This document shows positions 9,914-17,555 of a DNA stretch of 64,000 nt, one piece after another. The position numbers and the translations under genes are program-made. Each line of letters opens with the position of its first letter. Position 1 is the stretch's first letter. Source of the DNA: Cohnella terricola (lineage in GTDB: Bacteria; Bacillota; Bacilli; Paenibacillales; Paenibacillaceae); NCBI RefSeq assembly GCF_007786475.1, contig NZ_VNJJ01000001.1, forward strand, positions 124,001 to 188,000, given 5' to 3'. Below the pieces are notes generated by a model, which was not told the DNA's origin, did no database searches, and saw only the letters and a program-made list of their open reading frames with translations.

Positions 9914-10339
9914 ATGCGCGGCAGCGGGGGGCCAGCCAGCGGGTTGAACGACGTTGCAAAGGACGAACGTTTCGTCGCTTTCGTGACGTATTTCAACCGC
10001 GATCGGGATTATTTCGAATGTCATGAAGTGATGGAGGAACTGTGGCTGGAGAACGGCCGCAGTTCTTTGCTTCAGGGGCTGCTTCAGGCGGCGGTCGGCT
10101 TGCACCACTGGGATAACGGCAATCGCTCGGGCGCTGTGAAACTGATGAAAGCTTCCTTGGATAAGCTTGGCGGCTATCCGGATGAAATGCTGGGACTTGA
10201 TCTGCGGAGCTTGCGGGATGAGCTGGAGATCAGCCTGGAAGCGCTGGCTGCCGCGCCTGACCATGCGCTTTTCCGGGCTTTCAGATTGAACGTTCTGGAC
10301 GAACATGTGCGTATCGCAGTCGAGGGTAGCCTTATCTAA
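9914..10339 (+). CDS. DUF309 family protein
   Basis: A 141-residue protein with the family signature YFECHEVMEELWL (near residue 36-48) and the following LLQGLLQAAVGLHHWDNGN segment. DUF309 proteins are small helical bundles of unknown function, common in Bacillales. The metal-like E-C-H-E arrangement suggests but does not prove metal binding. The start at 9914 is two bases after the relQ stop, indicating translational coupling; the first 15 residues are poorly conserved in character and the true start might be internal. Its stop codon TAA (10337-10339) is also the first three bases of the first palindrome in repeat array 2. Confidence 0.85.
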   Translation: MRGSGGPASGLNDVAKDERFVAFVTYFNRDRDYFECHEVMEELWLENGRSSLLQGLLQAAVGLHHWDNGNRSGAVKLMKASLDKLGGYPDEMLGLDLRSLRDELEISLEALAAAPDHALFRAFRLNVLDEHVRIAVEGSLI

Positions 10340-11006
10340 CGGTCCGCCAGACCGTTATTTGGTGCCGGAGCCGGGAAAACGCCTCTGTAACGGTCTGGGA
10401 GACCGTAAGATGGTGCCAGAGCCGGGAATCCGCCGCTGTAACGGTCTGGGAGACCGTTAGAACGTCTCAACCTCGGGAAAACGCCGCTGTAACGGTCCGG
10501 GAGACCGTTAGAACGTCCCAACCTCGGGAAAACGCCGCTGTAACGGTCCGGGAGACCGTTAGAACGTCCCAACCTCGGGAAAACGCCGCTGTAACGGTCT
10601 GCCAGACCGTTAGAAAGCCTCAACCCCGGGAATCCGCCACTGTAACGGTCTGGGAGACCGTTAGAACGTCTCAACCTCGGGAATCCGCCGCTGTAACGGT
10701 CTGGGAGACCGTTAGAACGTCTCAACCTCGGGAATCCCCCGCTGTAACGGTCTGGGAGACCGTTAGAACGTCTCAACCTCGGGAATCCGCCGCTGTAACG
10801 GTCTGGGAGACCGTTAGAACGTCTCAACCTCGGGAAAGCGCCGCTGCAACGGTCCGGGAGACCGTTAGAAAGCCACAACCCCGGGAGTCCGCCGCTGTAA
10901 CGGTCTGGGAGACCGTTAGAACGCCTCAACCTCGGGAAAACGTCGCTGTAAGGGTCCGGGAGACCGTTAGAACGTCTTAACCTCAGGAATCCGCCGCTGT
11001 AAGGGT
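10337..11006 (-). repeat. Tandem array 2 of the 51-bp palindrome repeat (13 units plus fragment)
   Basis: Thirteen complete 51-bp units begin at 10337, 10388, 10439, 10490, 10541, 10592, 10643, 10694, 10745, 10796, 10847, 10898 and 10949, with a truncated fourteenth at 11000. Each carries a 21-bp palindrome, mostly TAACGGTCT-GGG-AGACCGTTA, followed by GAACGTCTCAACCTCGGGA and a CCGCCGCTG-type end. Read on the minus strand, the unit becomes CGTTC-palindrome-CAGC plus a 21-bp filler, the same layout as array 1 with 26 of 30 identical positions in the conserved part. Small differences between units (CTGGG/CCGGG, AACCTC/AACCCC) show ordinary tandem divergence. A 233-residue periodic reading frame crosses it but has no RBS and looks like a by-product. 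Confidence 0.93.
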
Positions 11007-11227
11007 CCAATGTCACGACAGACGAAATTAAGTACATGCGACGAACTTATCTACTAGACAAAAGTGGTTTCTTCGGAGATAAGCCCGCCAGACGGTACTA
11101 ATAGCGCCCCAATGTCACGACAGCCGAATTTAAGTACATGCGACGAACTTACTTACTAGACAAAAGTGGTTTCTTCGGAGATAAGCCCGCCAGACGGTAC
11201 TAATAGCGCCCCAATGTCACGACAGCC
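11007..11227. repeat. 102-bp direct repeat, two copies plus fragment
   Basis: The unit starting CCAATGTCACGACAG occurs at 11007, 11109 and (17 bases only) 11211. The two full copies differ at a few positions. The 102-bp period is exactly twice the 51-bp period of the adjoining array, although the sequence is different apart from a CCAGACGGTACTA stretch. No coding frame is convincing. Confidence 0.85.
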
Positions 11228-11251
11228 GGGTATAAGTTGCGGGCGAGCAAA

Positions 11252-11303
11252 AAAATGCGGTCCCGAACGCCTGCGCGAGGCTTGTTCGGGACCGCATTCT
11301 TTT
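11252..11303. terminator. Bidirectional intrinsic terminator
   Basis: Perfect 14-base arms ATGCGGTCCCGAAC (11255-11268) and GTTCGGGACCGCAT (11284-11297) are flanked by an A-run on the left and TCTTTT on the right. It ends the minus-strand PCYCGC/thioredoxin operon. Confidence 0.85.
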
Positions 11304-11760
11304 AAGCGTTAGGGTTAAAGTTGTCTTCGATAAGCTGATGGATCTCATCGTGCGATTTGCCTTGCTTGGTCCATTCCTCGATCTTGACCAACTCCTCGGT
11401 GCAAATGCCGCATTGACCGCTGTGATCGGTCCAGGTTACGCCCGATTCATTCTGCTCCGCAACATAACAGCGGAACAGGGAACCGTGAGGGTCATCCTCA
11501 TACTTCATGCAGCCGCAGTAACAGTTGACCATTTTCATGATCTCCTCGTATTTGCCGACGACGGAATAAAGATGTCTCGTGCGTCCCGAGTATTTGTCGA
11601 GGAAGGAAGGCATGTTCGCGAGAGATGCCTTCTGCTCCCACATCTCGTTGCCGTGGCGATGCGGTTCGCTGGCATTGGAGCCGCCTCCGCCGCATGCAAC
11701 GAGCAGAATGCCGCCGGCCAGAACGGCCGCGGGCAGCGCGAGCAACCATTTGGCCTTCAT
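11302..11760 (-). CDS. PCYCGC-motif lipoprotein
   Basis: Exported lipoprotein of 152 residues. A hydrophobic signal ends in the lipobox LVAC, so Cys23 should be lipidated, followed by a glycine/serine linker. The mature part contains VNCYCGCM (a variant of the PCYCGC motif that names the family), then FRCYV and QCGIC, giving seven cysteines likely to form disulfides or bind metal. The family is found on the surface of Bacillales; its function is unknown. Its ATG overlaps the stop codon of the upstream thioredoxin-fold gene by one base (TAATG), so translation is coupled and the two proteins may act together in extracytoplasmic thiol chemistry. Confidence 0.85.
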   Translation of the reverse strand: MKAKWLLALPAAVLAGGILLVACGGGGSNASEPHRHGNEMWEQKASLANMPSFLDKYSGRTRHLYSVVGKYEEIMKMVNCYCGCMKYEDDPHGSLFRCYVAEQNESGVTWTDHSGQCGICTEELVKIEEWTKQGKSHDEIHQLIEDNFNPNA

Positions 11761-12263
11761 TAGCTATTGCCCTCCGGCTTATGCTTCTCGAAGAAAGCTT
11801 TGAAGTCGTCCAAGGAGTACCCCAAGGTCGTCTCCGATTCCTTTAAGCCGCCTTGCATCCGCTCGCTTTCTACCCCATCTTTGAAGTAAACTAACGTCGG
11901 AGTGGCTTCGATGTTCATTTTGTCGAAATATTCCCCGAATTCGCGCAGATTAAACTGGTGAAGATTAATCCCGAGATCATCCGCAAGAGGCTTAAGCTGC
12001 GGTGTCGTAACTCTGCAATGCGGGCAATCCGAAGCGAAGAAGTACACGAAGAAGCTGTCTTTGTCTGCAATCTTCTTGTTCAATTCGTCGGGAAGCATGA
12101 TGTTGTTGTAGTTCGGATCTTTAAGAATGTCCCGGGTAGCCGGGAACAGTTTATCCGCCGGTTTGCCGTAGACGGTGTCCGGCTTCATGTTGTTTAATAC
12201 GACTAGCGCGACGATCAGCACGGCGAGCGCTCCGAAGAAGATCGACAATTTTTTGGCATTCAC
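11760..12263 (-). CDS. Membrane-anchored thioredoxin-fold protein
   Basis: A 167-residue protein with an N-terminal signal anchor (residues 5-24, LSIFFGALAVLIVALVVL) and an external thioredoxin fold. The redox motif is CPHC in FFASDCPHCRVTTPQLKPL, and the cis-proline loop is IEATPTLVYFKDG. The CPHC active site is typical of oxidising, DsbA-like or BdbA-like proteins, whereas the fold length resembles thioredoxin. It is the first gene of a two-gene minus-strand operon with the cysteine-rich PCYCGC lipoprotein, which is a plausible substrate or partner (inference). Confidence 0.85.
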   Translation of the reverse strand: MNAKKLSIFFGALAVLIVALVVLNNMKPDTVYGKPADKLFPATRDILKDPNYNNIMLPDELNKKIADKDSFFVYFFASDCPHCRVTTPQLKPLADDLGINLHQFNLREFGEYFDKMNIEATPTLVYFKDGVESERMQGGLKESETTLGYSLDDFKAFFEKHKPEGNS

Positions 12264-12412
12264 TAACGATTCCCCCAGTTCGGACGGTAAAATATTTTGT
12301 TAAGATGGACAAGTTCCCTAAACTCTCTTACATTATACCTAATAAGGCTATTCAACAAAACAGGCTTGTCCACAATGACAAGAAACTGTCGCAATAGAAA
12401 GCAGGGTGAAGG

Positions 12413-13264
12413 ATGAAAACATCGATACGACTCGATAAAATGCTCGGAAACCTAGGCTACGGCACGAGAAGCGGCATTAAGCTGCTAATCAAACAGGGTG
12501 CAGTAACGGTTAACGGAGTCGTCGTCAAAGACCACGGCAAACAAATTCGGCCGACCGAGGACGAGGTTGTTTTGGACGGAGAGGTGATTCGATATCGGGA
12601 TACCGTGTACGTCATGCTTCATAAACCGGCCGGAGTCATTTCCGCGACGGAAGACCATCGGGATCGAACGGTCATCGATCTGCTCGACGAGGAGATCAGC
12701 GTCTTCTCTCCTTTTCCGGTAGGGCGGTTGGATAAAGATACGGAAGGATTGCTTCTGATCACGAACGACGGGAAGCTGTCTCACGAACTGCTGTCCCCCC
12801 GCAAGCATGTTCCCAAAACGTATCGTGCGCTTGTCGCGGGAGCCGTAGGGGACGAAGATGGAGCAGCCTTCTCCAAAGGCGTCGAGCTCGACGACGGTTA
12901 TGTGACGATGCCGGCTCAATTGAGGGTGTTGGCTACCGCCGAGGCAGGCGAAGCGGAGAGCACCATTGCCGCTAGCGACAAGGAAAACGGCGACGAGATG
13001 ATGGCGGTGCTAAGACATGAACCGGAAGATGTCTCGTCGATTCCGCAGAAGACGTTAAGCTGGATTGAATTGACGATCCATGAAGGAAAGTTCCATCAAG
13101 TCAAGCGCATGTTCGAAGCCGTCGGCAAAAAAGTGCTCTATCTCCGCCGCGTCTCCATGGGGCCGCTGAAGCTGGATCCCGAACTTAAGCCCGGAGAATG
13201 GCGCGAACTGACGGACGAGGAAACGGAAAGCCTGCACAACTACCGGAAGGATGCGAAGGAATGA
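12413..13264 (+). CDS. Pseudouridine synthase, RsuA/RluB family
   Basis: rRNA-modifying enzyme of 283 residues, probably acting on 16S rRNA. An N-terminal S4 RNA-binding domain (IRLDKMLGNLGYGTRSGIK) is followed by the catalytic domain with GRLDKDTEGLLLITNDG, where Asp107 is the expected nucleophile. The C-terminal IHEGKFHQVKRMFEAVG motif is also family-typical. About 40 residues between the two halves of the catalytic domain (around 180-215, rich in Glu/Ala/Ser) form an insertion not usual for RsuA. The stop codon overlaps the next gene's start (ATGA), so the HAD hydrolase is co-translated. Confidence 0.9.
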   Translation: MKTSIRLDKMLGNLGYGTRSGIKLLIKQGAVTVNGVVVKDHGKQIRPTEDEVVLDGEVIRYRDTVYVMLHKPAGVISATEDHRDRTVIDLLDEEISVFSPFPVGRLDKDTEGLLLITNDGKLSHELLSPRKHVPKTYRALVAGAVGDEDGAAFSKGVELDDGYVTMPAQLRVLATAEAGEAESTIAASDKENGDEMMAVLRHEPEDVSSIPQKTLSWIELTIHEGKFHQVKRMFEAVGKKVLYLRRVSMGPLKLDPELKPGEWRELTDEETESLHNYRKDAKE

Positions 13265-14061
13265 GATTTCGTTTGATTGCTTTGGATGTAGACGGCACGC
13301 TGCTTAATGATCATCATGAGCTTACGCCAAGGGTGAGGGAAGCGGTTCGCGCGGCGGCGCAGCAAGGCGCAGAGATCGTTCTATGCACGGGCCGCGGCCC
13401 TACGAGTACATTACCCGTATTGGAAGAGCTCGGCCTGGCGGGAACGATGATTACCCACAACGGCTCAGCCGTCGTCGACAGCAAGACAAGAAATGTTCTG
13501 CAGGATACGACCATTGGGCACGATCAGGCGCAACGTTACATCTCCTTTTTCAAGGAACGGGGAATTCATTACGACATGAATACGGCGTTTGAACTGTTCG
13601 TCGAGGAAATGAAGGAAGACGCGGCGCAAATGTATCATAAAATGATGGCGCGGCCGGTTATTCGGGGCAACGACGAGGGCTTGCCGGAACATCTGGTCAA
13701 AATGTCCGTTTTTGCGCCCAAGCAAGTGCTGGATGACGTGGAGAAGGAATGGAGCGGCTGGCTGCACGAACTTCAGACGATTCGAAGCGGGGATAATTTT
13801 ATCGATGTGCAGCATTTGCAAGCCAACAAAGGGCAAGCTTTGGAAAGACTGGCCGCGATGAAGGGAATCGATAGAGAGCACATCCTCGCTATGGGCAATT
13901 ATTATAACGATACGGGCATGCTCGCTTTCGCGGGGTGGGGGATCGCCATGGACAACTCGCCGGCCGAGGTGAAGGCGATAGCTAACGAAGTGACCGCGTC
14001 CAATAACGAAGACGGAGTGGCGCAAGCGATCGAACGTTTAGTGCTTGCGGCGCGATATTGA
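13261..14061 (+). CDS. Cof-type HAD-IIB phosphatase
   Basis: Predicted sugar-phosphate or nucleotide phosphatase of 266 residues. Asp9 and Asp11 of LDVDGTLLND are the nucleophile and acid/base; TGRGP is motif II; the motif IV region MGNYYNDTGML supplies the metal-binding Asp. The large cap between them is of the C2B (Cof) type. ATG at 13261 overlaps the previous stop by four bases; an open frame extends upstream but belongs to the pseudouridine synthase gene. Ends at a terminator (14064-14096). Substrate cannot be deduced. Confidence 0.9.
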   Translation: MRFRLIALDVDGTLLNDHHELTPRVREAVRAAAQQGAEIVLCTGRGPTSTLPVLEELGLAGTMITHNGSAVVDSKTRNVLQDTTIGHDQAQRYISFFKERGIHYDMNTAFELFVEEMKEDAAQMYHKMMARPVIRGNDEGLPEHLVKMSVFAPKQVLDDVEKEWSGWLHELQTIRSGDNFIDVQHLQANKGQALERLAAMKGIDREHILAMGNYYNDTGMLAFAGWGIAMDNSPAEVKAIANEVTASNNEDGVAQAIERLVLAARY

Positions 14062-14063
14062 CG

Positions 14064-14096
14064 AAAAAAGCAAGCCGGTCATCCGGCTTGCTTTTT
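14064..14096. terminator. Bidirectional terminator between convergent genes
   Basis: AAAAAAGCAAGCCGG and CCGGCTTGCTTTTT pair perfectly around TCAT. It serves the HAD gene on the plus strand and the hydroxyacid dehydrogenase gene on the minus strand, whose stop codon lies at its edge. Confidence 0.9.
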
Positions 14097-15046
14097 CAAT
14101 AATTCCGTCCGTAGTCCACGAGATTTCTACCCGGTCGTTCCCCTGCTGCGTAATTTCGCAGATTGCTCGTGAAGATGTCCGTAACCTTTTGTTTGTATTG
14201 GCTCGTCCATCCTCCGATATGAGGCGTAATGATGACGTTATCCATCGTCCATAGCGGGTGATCCGAGGGCAGGGGTTCCGTCTCGAATACGTCCAGACCC
14301 GCTCCCCCGATCGCGCCATTCGCAAGTGCCTCCACCAACGCATCAGTATCGACGGAAGCGCCGCGTCCCATATTAAAAAACAAAGCGTGAGACTGCATAC
14401 GATCGAACCGGCCCGCATCGAAGAGGTGATGGGTTTCTTCCGTATACGGGAGAATGTTGACGATGACATCGCTTTGCGCGAGTACGAAGTCCAATTGTTC
14501 CATTCCGTACATTTCATCGACGGCTTCGACCGGTTTGGCGCTGCGCCTTACGCCGAGGGTCCGCATCCCGAACGCTTTGCCGAGACGGGCAACTTCTTCT
14601 CCGATCACGCCGACTCCGATAATTCCCATCGTTCTGCCGGCGAGCTGATGATAACGCTCGGATGCTTTCCACTGCCCCCTGCTTTGCTGGCGAATGGCAT
14701 GATGCAGATTGCGGCTGAAGGCCAGAAGCATTGCGAACAGCGTTTCCGCCATCGATACCGGATGAATGCCGCTTGCGCTTGTCAAATAAATTCCGCGATC
14801 GCGAAGCTTGTCGAGCGGAAGCTTATCCACTCCGGCGGAACTCGTCTGCACCCACTTCAATCGTGCGGCGGAATCGAGTGCCGCTTCCATCCGCGAGTTC
14901 CATCCGAGCACGATTTCAGCGTTTAAGAAATACTCGTCAGCAATCGAATCCGCATCGCCGGACACGATCGTCCAGTCCGGTATTATGTCGCGAATTTGCT
15001 CGATTTGTTCAGGTTTGAGTTCGAAGAGCAGTAGAAGAGTAGGCAT
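14096..15046 (-). CDS. D-2-hydroxyacid dehydrogenase
   Basis: NAD(P)-dependent oxidoreductase of 316 residues. The Rossmann motif GIIGVGVIGEEVARLG follows the N-terminal substrate domain; the catalytic triad is seen as Arg in NMGRGASVD, Glu in GLDVFETEPLP and His in ITPHIGGWTS. Divergence outside these motifs prevents choosing between glyoxylate/hydroxypyruvate reductase-like and phosphoglycerate dehydrogenase-like substrates, but the absence of an ACT domain argues against SerA. RBS AAGGAGTG. It lies 22 bases downstream of the diguanylate cyclase gene and is probably transcribed with it. Confidence 0.88.
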   Translation of the reverse strand: MPTLLLLFELKPEQIEQIRDIIPDWTIVSGDADSIADEYFLNAEIVLGWNSRMEAALDSAARLKWVQTSSAGVDKLPLDKLRDRGIYLTSASGIHPVSMAETLFAMLLAFSRNLHHAIRQQSRGQWKASERYHQLAGRTMGIIGVGVIGEEVARLGKAFGMRTLGVRRSAKPVEAVDEMYGMEQLDFVLAQSDVIVNILPYTEETHHLFDAGRFDRMQSHALFFNMGRGASVDTDALVEALANGAIGGAGLDVFETEPLPSDHPLWTMDNVIITPHIGGWTSQYKQKVTDIFTSNLRNYAAGERPGRNLVDYGRNY

Positions 15047-15068
15047 GCGAGTTCACTCCTTGAGCTTA

Positions 15069-16256
15069 TTATCCACGGCGGCGTTGCTTAATGGGCCCAG
15101 AGGCGGCGCCGCGGTCCAGTGCGGTGAAAGCGGTTACCCGATTTTTGCCGTTCGTCTTGCTGTAGTACATCGCTTGATCGGCTTGCTTCATGAGCGACTC
15201 CGCGGTTTCTCCGGGGGAGACCATGCTGTAGCCGACGCTGATCGTGACGATCGATTCCTTCTCCGTCCGGGCGCGGATATTCTCGGCAACTTGCGCTACC
15301 GACGACGCCGGTCCGACGATAAACGCGACGAGTTCTTCGCCGCCGTATCGTCCGGCGAGGCCGATGCCGTCCGTCTCTTCCATGATCATCGAGGAGACTT
15401 GTTTCAGCACTCCGTCGGCTTTATGATGCCCGTGGGTATCGTTCAATTTCTTGAAGTTGTCGATGTCGCAGAAGATGACGCCGATCGATCGGCCCGTCGC
15501 GATCAGTTTGTCCAACCTACCCATAAAATACCGCCTATTATACAGGTTGGTCAACCCGTCGGTAATGGAGGAGCGATATACCGATTGCAAAATCTCGACG
15601 ACCCGTTCGAACAAAATGGAGAAGAGGAAAATATAGTAAAACACGGGAAGCAGGCCCGAGATCGTCTTGAAGACGTGGACCTCGGGCGCCCAATAAACGG
15701 AAGAGATGGCCAAGATCTGCATCGTAAACGCGATCCATAAGCTGGTCATATATTTGCGCGGCTGACCGATATGCGGGGCGAACATCAGCACGAACAACGG
15801 GCCAAGCAGCAACAAAAATCCGTCCAGAGCCGGAGTCGATTGGATTCGGTTCATCCATTCTTTGTCGCCGGAGGAGATGCCCGGAAGGAGGTCTCCCGCC
15901 GCAACTAGCAGCCCGGTGACGAGCAAACCGTAAAACCAAAGCCGGGTTCGCGGACGCCGACGGTGATAGAGTTCGAAAACGGCGAAATTAATGACGATAA
16001 ACGCATATACTTGTAGAAGCTTTCCGATGAAAACAAGAATCGGCGACGAAGGCGTCAGATCCAGCGAGATGGCCATCTGAAGCAGATGTTGGATCAGAAT
16101 GAAGGATAGCGACGTCAGCAGCGATCTATAAGCGAGTTTGCGGTTGCTGACGTATAGGCGATAGGACATGAACAGCATCAGAGCTACGATGACCACGGCC
16201 ATCGACGAAGAGAACAGAAGGCCGAAATTATCAGGCGTTAACGTAATAAGGAACAT
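15069..16256 (-). CDS. Membrane diguanylate cyclase (GGDEF domain)
   Basis: A 395-residue signalling protein. About the first 200 residues form six or seven membrane helices with short loops and a DLLPGISSGDKEW external segment; the C-terminal 170 residues are a GGDEF domain (ITDGLTNLYNRRYF, FCDIDNFKKLNDTHGH, RYGGEEL). The active-site loop reads GGEEL, a variant accepted in active cyclases. The RxxD product-inhibition site five residues upstream is not present, so feedback by c-di-GMP through the I-site is unlikely. There is no EAL domain. It is probably transcribed with the hydroxyacid dehydrogenase gene; the connection is not obvious. Confidence 0.9.
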   Translation of the reverse strand: MFLITLTPDNFGLLFSSSMAVVIVALMLFMSYRLYVSNRKLAYRSLLTSLSFILIQHLLQMAISLDLTPSSPILVFIGKLLQVYAFIVINFAVFELYHRRRPRTRLWFYGLLVTGLLVAAGDLLPGISSGDKEWMNRIQSTPALDGFLLLLGPLFVLMFAPHIGQPRKYMTSLWIAFTMQILAISSVYWAPEVHVFKTISGLLPVFYYIFLFSILFERVVEILQSVYRSSITDGLTNLYNRRYFMGRLDKLIATGRSIGVIFCDIDNFKKLNDTHGHHKADGVLKQVSSMIMEETDGIGLAGRYGGEELVAFIVGPASSVAQVAENIRARTEKESIVTISVGYSMVSPGETAESLMKQADQAMYYSKTNGKNRVTAFTALDRGAASGPIKQRRRG

Positions 16257-16394
16257 GGGAGTCTCCTTTGGGGCAATCTATGTAACTTGCAGAACATATG
16301 TTTCTAATATATCATATTTTCTGAAAGACGAAGAGCGTTAATCAGTTCAATTTCAATCATACAGCAAGATCATAGCAAGCGAGGAGGAATCGCT

Positions 16395-17555
16395 ATGAAC
16401 ATATTGCAGGCGCTGTTTTTTCCACCGGAGCAGCCTGGCGGCGTATCGTCGATGGTTCCCTATATTGGGGAGAGGTTTCGCAAGATCGGCTGGGAGATGG
16501 AGATGTTCTCGCTTCCGAAGCGCATCCGGAATAAAGGGAACGAAGAGATCGAATTCGCCACTTTCGATTGGCGGTCTTATTCAGGCCATACTATCGTGGA
16601 CAAATATATTCAGACGTACAAAGACTATATTTGGTGGACGCGATTACGTTTATCGGACCAGCGCTACGACCTGATCCATGCGCATCACCCGATCGCCGCC
16701 TTAGCGATGAGCCACATTTATCCCGATACGCCCATCTTAATGACGGTGCACTCCAGTTACGAGCGGGAACTGATCCTGAACGGACGAATCGCAGAGGGGG
16801 GGCACGAGCATCGGTTCTTGACTTCGATCTACGGAGAACTTGAGCATCGGACAGACCGTCTGATGACCGTGTCGAATTCCTTTGCTAATTATATCGGCAC
16901 TTACTTGAAAGAACCTGACAGCACGATCGTCATTCCTAACGGATATGATGAAAAAAGATTCAAACCGGTTCCCCACGAGAACGAAGTCGCTCAGCTTGTC
17001 TCCGTATGTCGGCTCGTGCCGGCGAAAGGCCTGGACGTTTTGCTGCAGGCTTGCGCGGAGCTGCGCAAGCGGAACGCGAATTTTGTATTGCACATTATCG
17101 GCGACGGACCGATCCGCGAACAACTCGAACAGTTGTCGCAGGAGTTGGGCATATATGACGATACGATTTTTTACGGATACATGCTGCACCCGGAAGAGCT
17201 GCTTCCCTTCTTCGATATCTTCGTGCTGCCATCCCGAGCGGAAGCGTTCGGTTCGGTGTTCGCCGAGGCGGCGCTTTGTTTGCTCGCGCTCGTCGGAACG
17301 AACGTTGGCGGCATCGCGGAACAGATTGAAGACGGCGTGAACGGCTTGCTCGTTCCCCCCGAGAATGCTACGGCTTTGGCGGATGCGCTGGAGACGGCGA
17401 TCAACGATCCGCACTTTCGGTACGAGATGGCGCGCGCCGGGTGGAACAAGGCGAAAAAGGCGTATTCTCTCAATCGCGTGATCAACGAATTGAAAAGCAT
17501 CTATGGCTATTACGACAAGAGTACCGAATCAGAAACCAGTATAGGGGAGATGTGA
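16395..17555 (+). CDS. Glycosyltransferase family 4
   Basis: A 386-residue GT-B enzyme transferring a sugar from a nucleotide donor, site of action likely the inner membrane face or cytosol. The N-terminal acceptor domain starts MNILQALFFPPEQPGGVSS, and the C-terminal donor domain contains VCRLVPAKGLDVLL, IIGDGPIREQLE and SRAEAFGSVFAEA, where the glutamates contact the donor. RBS GAGGAGG. The stop overlaps the GTG start of the yhaO-like gene, so it shares a transcript with that DNA-metabolism pair, an odd partner. The sugar and acceptor cannot be determined. Confidence 0.9.
   Translation: MNILQALFFPPEQPGGVSSMVPYIGERFRKIGWEMEMFSLPKRIRNKGNEEIEFATFDWRSYSGHTIVDKYIQTYKDYIWWTRLRLSDQRYDLIHAHHPIAALAMSHIYPDTPILMTVHSSYERELILNGRIAEGGHEHRFLTSIYGELEHRTDRLMTVSNSFANYIGTYLKEPDSTIVIPNGYDEKRFKPVPHENEVAQLVSVCRLVPAKGLDVLLQACAELRKRNANFVLHIIGDGPIREQLEQLSQELGIYDDTIFYGYMLHPEELLPFFDIFVLPSRAEAFGSVFAEAALCLLALVGTNVGGIAEQIEDGVNGLLVPPENATALADALETAINDPHFRYEMARAGWNKAKKAYSLNRVINELKSIYGYYDKSTESETSIGEM

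Noticed and set aside
10337..11006. CRISPR array
   Set aside because: Although a palindromic conserved part alternates with 21-bp segments, the segments are the same in every unit, the period is 51 bp, and there are no cas genes. It is a tandem repeat.
10336..11037. A 233-residue minus-strand protein of 17-residue repeats
   Set aside because: It is exactly coextensive with the 51-bp array, has no RBS, and the open frame follows from the period being a multiple of three; the related array 1 is open in a different phase.
14808..15740. 310-codon plus-strand frame
   Set aside because: Lies opposite the hydroxyacid dehydrogenase and diguanylate cyclase genes, both of which have clear motifs.
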